Shown: positions 22,568-32,404 of the stretch, piece after piece
How positions within the stretch are numbered: position 1 is the stretch's first letter
How the letters are laid out: the number at the start of each line of letters is the position of its first letter
DNA from: Sorghum bicolor
Lineage: Eukaryota > Streptophyta > Magnoliopsida > Poales > Poaceae
Assembly (NCBI RefSeq): GCF_000003195.3
Contig: NC_012872.2
Location: 25,043,258 to 25,107,257 of the forward strand
DNA length: 64,000 bases
Reading direction: 5' to 3'
The notes under the pieces: model-generated
The model's database searches: none
Told to the model about the DNA's origin: nothing
Seen by the model: only the letters and a program-made list of their open reading frames with translations
Program-made: the position numbers and the translations under genes

Positions 22568-23760
22568 TGTTGATATTTGGTAACACAATCAGGAAAATGA
22601 TCCGCAAGCGCATGGATATCGGTGAGCACTTCACCCAGGATGTTATCCAGAGTATCGTATTTATATTTTTACCACTAGGAGAAATAGTGCATCTGACTAA
22701 CCCGGTCTATTACTACTAACCTTTAGGCTACAAAGAATGTGACTAGATGTGAGTGATGTATAGAGAAGACTACAACCATAATCTCGTTCTAACCTTGGTA
22801 AGGATGATCTACTGTTCTATTGGGGAAGCTCACGACATCTAGACACCACAGAGGATGTTCGACCCGCACCTATAAACCCTATCGATCCTACTAACGGGAT
22901 ATGGGCTGCAAAGGTAACTCAGAAATGTCACGTTCCTCGCTACTACCATGGTCCAGCTAGTCAGGGGATATCTATGAGTATCCTAGACCAAACACCACAT
23001 TTACGCTAGAGATGATTACTCTAAACTCTACACGAAAAGACCAAAGTAAACTCATAAACCAAAGAACAATAAAACAAGAACTTACTAGAATTTAGAAGTC
23101 GAAATACTGAAAAATCCTAAGAGCAAGCCTCAGGTTAGAAGACTTGACCCCGCAGGTACAACCTCGGAGTAGACACCGACGGGCCGGGCTTCCTCCGATC
23201 TATACCTCTACTCTATCTTTCTCAATCTAGTAGAACTAGTCTACTCTCACATTGGATGCTAAGCCCTAAGTCTATGTAGAGGAAAGGTTATCCTTCGAGG
23301 GCACCTCTCAACTCTATGATGAACATGTTCTCCTCCAAGGTCCAGGGGGTCTGCTTATATAGTCCCCTCAGGTGATAATTGATTGAACGTTTATCCTTGA
23401 TCCTTTAGGTCGGTGGAGCATGATCCGCGAGATTCACCATGATTGGTGGAACCACCAGGGCAGGCGCCCTAGGGGGGAGGGCGGGCGCCCTGCCCCCGGA
23501 CCCGATCGCATTCCCGTTCGTTCCCGTGGCTTCTGGAGTCTTCTAGATGGTAGAAAATTACGCGGCACGTTAATATCTCTATGTAAACCCGACATGTGGG
23601 CCTTTCTTCCTTATTTCGTGATAACCCCCTGCAGAAACAGATAAACAACAAAACTCGTGGAATTCTGTCAGATCAATCCCTAATTCTAGGTGTTGTTTGT
23701 ATATTAGTCCTTTCCCTTGTTTATTTGATAATTAAAATTGATACTTAAGAACCGTCAACA
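22568..23760 (-). repeat. C 3' LTR
   Basis: Begins TGTTGATATTTGG and ends ACCGTCAACA. A minus-strand TATATAAG box lies at 23354-23361. GC-rich paired motif units (GGGCGCCC type) lie at about 23458-23495. Compared with the 5' copy, it has extra sequence near 23170-23200 and in the GC-rich pair. Confidence 0.9.
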
Positions 23761-23776
23761 AACATCCCCCATACTT
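23761..23776 (-). promoter_or_regulatory. polypurine tract of C
   Basis: Minus-strand AAGTATGGGGGATGTT directly precedes the LTR. Confidence 0.8.
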
Positions 23777-25059
23777 AGGCTTTTACTCGTCCTCGAGAAA
23801 AGGATGGTTAAAAAATATATGGGGTTAAAACATTGTAAAACATTTTCTTCATACCTGCAGGGTGTTGTAAAAATCCACTGTGTATGGTAGTTAGGGAAAT
23901 ATATGGTCAAGAGTAGAGGTCCTTTCTTCTCAATCCTATTGCTTGGAGTTTTTGTATATATTTTTGAAAAGAAATTTAGCATACCTTTATCCTCATAGGT
24001 TCTCAGGTCACTCATTATCTTTTATATATCTCACCGAGGCTGTTTTAATTTGTAGAAATCCTTGATCATACTTACCTGGTATTTATTGCCTGATCAAAAC
24101 GGGATCCGAGGAGAAGAATGTCATACTCTTAGATCAAAGACTTTGAAAATTAAAAACTTGTCAACTCTTACTAGCATATTGCTTATTAGAGGGACCATGG
24201 GCTATCATTTTCTTCTTTCTCTCTCTTTTTTTTCAGGTGGATACCGAGGTACCCCTAATTCTACTGCCGAACACTTGTCCATTTTTTCTGTGAGGTTGTC
24301 GAGCACTTGCTCCTTTTTATTTCCTCAAAATATTCATATTTTTGCATAGCCCATGCCTCTAATGCAATAATACTTCGGAAGAGTGAATCTTTCTGAGTAA
24401 ATGTCTTGATCTTAGGAGCATGATAAATCTCTCAACAAGGGTCTAACTCATTTTGAACAAACTCAATACAGAGTAGATAGCTTTTATAATTATCATATTA
24501 ATATTTTCAGGTTTATCAGGCATATAAAACACTGAGGATGGTAGCTAGAATTTTTGAAGATTTTAAAATAAATTCTCCAAGCAACATTGATATCAAGAAT
24601 AAGGTACTCATACTCTACCATCTTACATTCCACAGTGACTTAAGTAACATAGGGTTTTTAAATGATTTCTAATAATTGCAATTTTTTCAGGAAATATCAC
24701 AAAGTGAGATTAATCATGATTAGAAACATTTTAATCTTTTTAATTTATCATGACGGAGACAATATTCTGCATGAACCAAGATATATGTGTATGTGCAAAG
24801 TGTGCAGAGTATGTACCTGAATCGTGGAGTGGTGTAGTCGAAGTGTGTTTGGCATGTCGAGGGGTCTCCCCATACTTGTTTTTTGCTTTATTGCATAATA
24901 AAGTAGAGACACACAAGACATAATAATAATAATAATCTTTATTAATCTTGAGGCATTTATTACAAATGACTAGTAATGAACTGAAGCTAATAATAGATCT
25001 AAATCGAATTTAAAGATAAATAACTAAGATGCATTGCCTCAAGATCTAATTTAGGTAGC
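23777..25059 (-). other. C 3' noncoding region
   Basis: AT-rich with no gene seen. It contains AACACTTGTCC and GAGCACTTGCTCC near 24270-24325, the C version of the near-palindromes shared with B, D and E. A purine tract, minus-strand AAGTATGGGGAGACC, lies near 24865-24880 just beyond ORF3. Confidence 0.55.
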
Positions 25060-25689
25060 TTAGCGGCGCTCTAACTCCCTGATCTTCTTATTGGCACTAG
25101 CAAGATCATGCCTAAGACCTAGTATAGCGGTGTTCTGGTTAGAGAGCTGCCTAGTGATAGAGTTAACCAAGGACTGGAGCTCTATGATGACCCTGTCTAG
25201 CCTACGAACGTCCTCATCAATATCTACTATAGTCTTGTGACGCTTAGGAGGTGTCTCAAAAGCATTGAGAGCGTGCTTCGGGGCTGCCTTTGGAGGGATG
25301 AAACGGACTTTGGCTGCTCTAATCCCCTCAATGTAAGGCCTCTCCTCCTCCGTAGTGTAGCGGATGCTGCTGATCTCGCCGCTCTAGTTGGTCTTGACTC
25401 CAACGACCCTCTCATTGGGTGTGGGTGGCAGGATCCTTGTGCCGGCTGGCACCTTGACGGTGGCCTCCTTCTTAGCTGATGGTCCTTTGAGAAGTAGGGG
25501 CTGCGGTGGTGCGGTGAGAACTCGTTGAGCATGGTAGGATTGGGCGGAGCTACGCTGGCGTAATGGCATGGCTTCTAGCCGTCGCTCTGTGTTGGCCGGG
25601 ACGAGAGCGTGGGCGTCGGGGTCTTCCTTGGGCTTCTTGTTGAGGTCGTAGGGGACGACTTCCCAATCGTTGTGGAACTCTTCGGCCAT
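25060..25689 (-). pseudogene. C ORF3, small coiled-coil protein (one stop)
   Basis: The ATG at 25689 is about 90 bp below an internal TATA box. The frame runs about 209 codons to TAA at 25060-25062, with a single in-frame TAG near 25386. The N-terminal half is proline- and charge-rich. The C-terminal half (VRRLDRVIIELQSLVNSI, then repeated L and I at heptad spacing, ending IRELERR) looks like a coiled coil. No membrane segment, signal peptide or catalytic motif is seen, so an envelope role is not supported. It corresponds in place and style to ORF3 of A. Confidence 0.65.
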
Positions 25690-25759
25690 TAGAGCAGCGA
25701 GGGACTAAACAAGCTCTAATTAAAGAAGGAGAGAAGGCTTGAATAGATTGGTGTTTGAA

Positions 25760-25960
25760 AACTGACGTCAGGGGTCTGTTTATATAGGGGTCAAAAAGTG
25801 CCTCTAGGGTTTGCTCGGGCTACTCTCGCCGCCGTGCGTGCAAAACTTTCCATCTGTATGATTATTTAGTTTACCAAAAATGTGTTTATCGCGACGGAGG
25901 AAATCGGGACTGAGAGGGGACAGGGGCTGGGCGCCCGCCCTCTTCATCAGGGCGCCCGTG
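25760..25960 (-). promoter_or_regulatory. internal promoter upstream of C ORF3
   Basis: A minus-strand TATATAAA lies at 25779-25786. GGGCGCCCGCCC at 25929-25940 and GGGCGCCCG at 25950-25958 lie upstream of it. This is the same paired GC-rich motif as in the C LTR promoter. A TGACGTCA palindrome, a typical bZIP site, lies at 25763-25770. Activity is inferred. Confidence 0.55.
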
Positions 25961-26070
25961 CTGTGCCTGGCCCCTCTGTGGGCCCGCTTCCTCGAGCGTG
26001 CTTCTAGATGCAAACTTTATTCGGAAAATATATATGTGGCCCAAAAACGTCAGATTAAAAAGGTTGGGCT

Positions 26071-27379
26071 CTAATTCTCCATGGGAAGGTAGAAATGGAT
26101 TACGTCTATTTCTTCTAATTCTTTATTGGGTTCTAAAAATAATTTAAGACGTTGACCATTTACCTTGAATAACGTACCTTCATCATTTTGAAGTGTGATA
26201 GCTCCGTGAGATGATGAATTGATTACCTTGAATGGTCCTTCCCATTTACTCCGGAGTTTTCCATGCCCGAAAAGCTTCACCCTGGAATTAAAAAGTAATA
26301 CCTTATCTCCGGGTGCGAACTCCTTCTTGATCCTCTTGTCATGCCACCTTTTGACTCTTTCTTTATAGATCTTCGAATTGTGATACGCTTTCTCTTGCCA
26401 TTCTTCCAATTCTGATAGTTGCATTCTTCTATGACCTCCAGCGACATCTAGGTCCATATTCCATCTCCTTATGGCCCAGTGTGCTTTGAATTCTAGTTCA
26501 ACAGGTAGGTGGCAAGTCTTCCCGTACACCAGTTGGTATGGGGACATTCCAATTGGGGTCTTGTATGCTGTCCGGTATGCCCAGAGTGCATCGGGTAACT
26601 TGTCTTTCCATGCCGTTCCCATCTCATTGACTATTTTCTGAAGAATATTCTTGATTTGCTTGTTGGAAGTCTCTACTTGGCCACTTGTCTGAGGATGGTA
26701 GGGGGTAGCGACATTGTGACGGATGCCATGTTTTGATAGATAGTGTTTGAAGCGTTTGTCGATGAATTGTGCTCCTCCATCACTTATCACTACTCTGGGG
26801 ACTCTAAATCTTGGAAATATAATTTCTTCAAACATCCTCTTTGATCTGATGTTGTCGGCATGCTTGCAAGGTAGTGCATCTACCCACTTGGAGACGTAGT
26901 CAACTACCACCAAGATGAACTCACACTTCTTTGATGGGGGAAATGGACCCATGTAATCTATTCCACAGACATCAAAGAGCTCAAGCTGTAGGTTGTTGGT
27001 GAGTGGCATGGCATCCCTTGTGTTTATGTTTCCGTGCCTTTGACATGGCCCACATCTTCTGATATATTGCTTCATGTCTTCATACATTGTAGGCCAGTAG
27101 AATCCACACCGCCTGATCTTTGAATGTGTACGGAATGCTCCATAATGACCTCCATATGGTGATGAATGACATCTATCGATGATCTTCCATCCTTCCTCAG
27201 TGGTCACACATCTCCTAAGTAAGCCATCAGAGCATACTCGGAAGAGGTATGGCTCATCCCATATATGTGAACGACTTTCGTGAATAAGCTTCTTCTTGTT
27301 TGCTCCTAGTGGTACATACCCTGAAACCATAAAATTAACAATATCTGCATACCAGGGGTCAGACTTGTTAATCCCGTAA
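26071..27379 (-). CDS. C integrase (C-terminal part of Pol)
   Basis: This open frame of about 435 codons carries the complete Ty3/gypsy integrase. The HHCC zinc finger is at residues about 73-114 (H73, H80, C111, C114). The catalytic core has D143 (GIDYMGP), D202 (SDGGAQF) and E238, giving D,D35E spacing. A GPF module (KWEGPFKVI) is at about 380-388. Integrase joins the cDNA to host DNA. The first residues continue directly from the RNase H side at 39576 once D is removed (DDML to YGINK). The reading is clean here, unlike RT. Confidence 0.92.
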
Positions 27380-27384
27380 AGCAT

Positions 27385-29038
27385 TGTTGGGCATTCTTAA
27401 CGTCACTACCAAAAGTAGACTTAGTTTTCTAATTCTGATAACGGCGCCAAAAATGCCAAACCTATCCCTTATGCCACTTAAGCCAAGTTGTCATCCCCAG
27501 CATGACATAAGAGATGCGGTATTGAAATATACAATTGCTCTTCTAAATAAATAATCAAATGGGATCTGCAAGCGCACAGATTAATACCGATGTAGCATAT
27601 TAACCGGGAAGTATTCCAGGTATCATTATTTATATTTTTACCACTGGGAAGGGATTAGTAATCATCAATGTTGATTATAGAATGGAATATAGAATTGAAT
27701 ATCTATCATTGCATGTATAATTGAGAACATTTATCTAACTCTTTCATACAGGGATAAGTGTCACATAAAGGATATATAAAGTAATAAATAGTGACAAAGA
27801 TAATTAATCTGATCAGCATAACTTAGCCACATATAAATATGATAAGCACCTCAATTAGATATTCTAGCAAGTCATTAGCATGGAATAAGTACGAACTACA
27901 CGAATATTTCCTAAGTTATTCTTAACTATACAGTCTAGCATATCATAGTTAGTGCAATTATACATTGCAATCATTGCGAGACAAGATTACGCCCATGCAT
28001 AGTGATATTATCAAGGAATATGAGAAACATCGCAATCACTCCCCTGTAATAATGTTGCTCTGCCAGCCCAATACATGAGAGAGGGACTATATAAGAATCA
28101 ATAGAGCTGTCACTACCACGAACAACCCCGTGATCTGGCATATAGGGTACAATCACAGATAAATATGGTATAAGCACCACGTCTACACAATATCTATCAT
28201 TTACCGGTGGATTCGATGGATAAACCCTATACGATCCTAAACATGTATATAATTCCAATCTAACTAAGCCAAGTATATAACTATGATAAACTAAGAACAA
28301 TATAATTGCGAATATAAACAAGTAGAGCAAAGTCATAATCAATATATTGAAGTAGAACAAAGTCATATTCTTAATATCAAAGAACAAAGATGAACAATTG
28401 AAGAACAATAGAGAATTACCAAGAATCCTCTTGACAGATCCGGAAACCAATCGAAGATTGACTCCTTCTAGTTCTAATCCTATGTAGCTATGCTAATCAA
28501 GAGATCTAATTGATGTGGTGGCTCTAGGGCTTTATCAGAGGCTTCTTCTCCCTGATGAATAATGAATTAGGGTTGAGAGGTGCCCTCCTCCAGGGGCCAG
28601 GGGGTCTGCTTATATAGTCCCTCCAAGTGAATATGGGCCGTCGGATCAAACCGACGTTGATTGAACGGTTATCCTTGATCCTTTAGGTCGGTGGACCGTA
28701 ATCCCCGAAACGAGTCGTGATTGGACTCTAGGACAGGGCGGGCGCCCTAGGGGGGAGGGCGGGCACCCTGCCCCCGGGCACGATCGCCTTCCCGTTCGTT
28801 CCCGTGGCTTCTGGACTCTTCTATATGTAAGATAATTGCGCGGCACGTTAATATCTCTATGTAATCCCGACGTGTGGGCCTTTCTTCCATATTTTCCGAT
28901 AACCCCCTGTAGAAATAGACAAACACCAAAACTCGTGGAATTCTGTCAGATAAAACCCTAAGTCTAGATGTTGATTTCATTTGGATCCTTTTCTTTGTTT
29001 ATTTGATAATTAAATTTGATACTTAAGGACCGTCAACA
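27385..29038 (-). repeat. D 3' LTR
   Basis: Begins TGTTGGGCATTC and ends ACCGTCAACA. Minus-strand TATATAAG lies at 28609-28616, with GC-rich motifs at 28735-28775. A PBS-like relic TGGCGCCGTTATCAGAA (minus strand) lies inside the U5 end at 27433-27449. An open AT-rich hydrophobic frame within it is not considered a gene. Confidence 0.9.
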
Positions 29039-29054
29039 AACTCCCCCAAGCTTG
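29039..29054 (-). promoter_or_regulatory. polypurine tract of D
   Basis: Minus-strand CAAGCTTGGGGGAGTT directly precedes the LTR. Confidence 0.85.
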
Positions 29055-31220
29055 CCTCTTGCTCGTCCCTGAGCAAGGATAATCTCAGTGATAGATCAGA
29101 AGTTGCTGCAATACCTTTAAAAGTTGACGGTACACATGGTTTCAAATAAGGTCTCATCTGTGAGTTAGAGTAAACTGTCAAGACTTAAAACTTATTCATC
29201 TTACCTTTCACCATTGGACTTGTAACCATCACTTCTGTCTTGAGCAGTTAAAAGATAGAACGGTCTAGTCAAGCGCCATGTCTCTTATTCTTGATCAGCT
29301 ATAGCTCTGGAGTTTTTGCAGATTTTCAAATAAAACTCAGAGATTCCTTGTATGACTCTCTCAGATCTCTCTTTTGTAGTATTTCTGGATCGTTACCAAG
29401 GCAGTGATGGTATATGCCTTCTCTCAGAATATGTAGTATTTGTGGTATAAGGCATAGTGACATTGCCTTCTCTCTCACCCTACTCTAATAAGGCTTTAAT
29501 ATCTGGAGCTCATAGGTGTGAGATAAAGTATACATACTTACAAGACATTTATTGCATAGTCAAACCATGGATCCAAAGAAACAAGCCAATCAGTCAAATC
29601 AAGATGTGTATGTGTGGTGAATGAATTGTATATGGTGATGATGGTGATAACAATGGTGAAAGTCTAATTCTACTTTTGCTCTTTTGAGGGGATACATATC
29701 TTTCTTGCTCTTTTGAAACTTTTTGAGGAGAATGAGATGCTCTATATTTTATTTTTCTTTCCTCTCAGGTGGGTATCTTGTACCCCTAATTCTACTGTCA
29801 GACACTTGTCTATTTTTACCTCTCGTCTCACTTTTTCTTTTCTTTCGAGGTTCCGGGCACTTGCCCCTTTTTATTTCCTCGTAGTTTTTCTCTTTTTTTA
29901 GAGCACTCATCTCTTGAAATAATATAGCAAGTGGTAGTAACCAAGATAACTTGAGCATTTATTTCACAGGGGAAAAACAGAAATGGGATAATGTTTTTGG
30001 CTATCCTCTCCCGGATTAGGAGTAGAATATTTTTGGGTGGTTTTGGAGATGAGAATGAGTGAATATATGTGGATGCGTACTTCCGAAGTAGAAGCAGCAT
30101 GCGTGAATGAACGTGCAAGTGAATCTTGATTTTAACCACATGATAAGCTCCTAAGGGTCTACACAGCTTGACCACACTCAATGCTCATAAGCAGTAAAAA
30201 GTAAATGTGTGGCTCAAAGTCTAGCAAACATGTATATATGGCTATGGTAGGAATTTAAACTCTCATCATAAAGGAACTCATCATGTGTTAAAGATTTTCA
30301 AAGATAAAATTCTCCAGAATTCTAGCATCTCTAGGAACAGATAAACAGCAGCTCAACCTTGCCATATAATATCCGTTAACAACTTAGACTTCAGATCAAG
30401 TTCTCTTCCCACAAGTTTAGGTTTAGAGGAAGCTTTAAATTATAATAGTTATGTCTAAACTAGAGAGAGAACTCAAATTTGAAAATTAGGCAGAGCAACT
30501 ATTCATCATATCCATGCTAGAGTTTTATTATTAAGATTCAGTTTTGCATAGCCACTTTATTTATTTATTAAACACACTAAGCAAAAGATATATATATATA
30601 TATATATAAGCACAAAATCTTTATTTGGTTTTTCATAGTTATGTATATTTATATTTTAATATAGTATAAGTATAAAGATAGATATACATACTTAGCGAGA
30701 TAAATGGGGGTGCTCTCCCCCAAGCTGAAGTTTGACGTAATTTCTTCTGATGTAGCTAGCAGGTGGCAGAGGTGTATTTGAAAGTTGGTAGCACCCTGAC
30801 AGCGATTAGAATGTCCTCCGTCTGCTAGTCTTCTTGATTCTTAAATTCTGTGGAGCTCAAATAGACAACAAAGCTTTGTGGAACTGATTAGGTGTTAGCA
30901 TAAATATCTAGCCTTTATCATGTTGAGCCTCCTCAATAAATGTTACTCTCTATTTTTATATTTTCGTTTTATAAAGTAGAAAAATATTTATTTTATTTTT
31001 ATGCCACCATAGTGAATGTACTTATGGGTTTTATGCCACTCATGTACTCACATGGGGCTTACTATTTTTTAACATTTTTATTTTCTTTTTAAAATGATAT
31101 GAACCTGATTAACTAAGAAAATTATTTTAAATAATTGAAAGGAAAAGGATAACTACCAAGTTTACCTCTTGGCAAGGCGTTCGGTGTTTTTAAGTCATCC
31201 GAACGGGACTCTCTGTTTTC
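29055..31220 (-). other. D 3' noncoding region
   Basis: No gene is seen. It contains the near-palindrome GGGCACTTGCCC at 29855-29866 and GACACTTGTC at 29801-29810, a perfect AT microsatellite (30588-30608), and the hairpin purine tract at about 30705-30726 (minus-strand CAGCTTGGGGGAGAGCACCCCC). It is similar to the B region 21120-22500 in the opposite orientation. Confidence 0.65.
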
Positions 31221-32404
31221 TCAGTTGTCATGGGGTTTGTTGGGTGGCGCAGTCGGTGCTTCCAGTGGCGCCTCCTATTCGTGTATAGTTATCTTCTCTT
31301 TCCACACCTGACTCGGTGCTATGGTCTCCTTAGGATAATCTTGTTCAAGCTGTATGTCCTCAGATCTTATCACTTCTCCTTCATAGTCTGCCCATCCATC
31401 CTTGATGATTTCCCTCCTCTAGTTGCGGTTGCGTCGTCTTCTTCTTGTCCTGACCTGCTTAGAGTCTTCAACTATATAATTAGGGTCAGTAAAATAGCGA
31501 CGTACCTTCTCTGAGGGGAAGTGTATATGGACTTCTCCAGTTCCAATGTAGATGATTGCTTTAACGGTGCTAAGGAACGGTCTTCTAAGGATGACGGGTG
31601 GATCGTATTCGTCTTCTCCCATGTCAATAACCTGAAAGTTAGTGTAGACAAAATGATCGTCTATTTTGACAGGGACATCAGTTACTATACCTTTAACCTC
31701 TCGAAATGTCTGATCTGCCATCTGGAGCTGAATGTATGTTGGTTTTAGGGGCATGGTTCCGTACAAGAGCCGACAGGTGACTGCGGCCATTATGTTGACG
31801 CCCGATCCGGTGTTGCAAAACGTCTTGTAGAAGTTGTATCCATTTATGGAGCAATAGATACTTGGCATTCCTGAGTCGTCCTTCTTGGTCAGAAATGGTG
31901 ACTTAAGTCGATGATCTTGTCCTTCATGAACTGCACTGACCATCTTAGCTGACTCGGTCCACACTTGCTTTTTCCTGTTCCTCCTGTTGGTCCTCTTCCT
32001 CGGTTTTTGTTGGGATTGCTCTGGGATTTGTGCAGTCTTGTTCTTGAAGAAAAATGTCTCCTTCCTCCCTTTGATGTAGAAACTAATCTTAGCAGCACTA
32101 GCATAGATGATAGCTCCCGAGGTGTTCAGGAATGGCCTCCCTAAGATGATGGGTTCCCTCTCGTCATTACCGGTCTCTCTCACCACGAAGTCTGCTGGGG
32201 TGTACAAGGTACCAACTCGGACATAGAGGTTCTTCAATATTCCCTTTGGGAAACTTAATGTCCAATCTGCTTCTAATAAAACATATGTAAAGAATTTTTC
32301 ATAGAGTACCCTGGGCATAATGTTGATGCTGGAGCCAAAGTCGGAGAGTGCTTCTGGGAAGTCCACCATGCCGATGGAGATCGGGATGACGGGGCGTCCT
32401 GGAT
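31221..32404 (-). pseudogene. D tandem protease-like domains (gag-pro ORF, downstream part)
   Basis: From 32369 the frame is open for 316 codons. Domain 1 (residues about 1-105) has SDFGSSINIMP with D10 at the active site and ILGRPFLNTSGAIIY at 75-89. Domain 2 (about 168-285) has NTGSGVNIM, with Asn where Asp is expected, at 186, and ILRRPFLSTVKAIIY at 260-274. A basic linker (110-140) joins them and an arginine-rich tail follows. The frame resumes after a stop at 31419 and ends at 31221. The upstream part of the ORF lies beyond S. Retroviral proteases normally carry one such domain and dimerise. Confidence 0.75.

Noticed and set aside
27971..28450. Open frame for a very hydrophobic protein (repeated at 38706-39032)
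   Set aside because: It lies inside both D LTRs, in AT-rich DNA, and has no start context or homologue that I recognise. The duplication is simply the LTR pair.
30588..30608. AT microsatellite as a functional site
   Set aside because: A simple dinucleotide run with no context; noted only within the D noncoding region.
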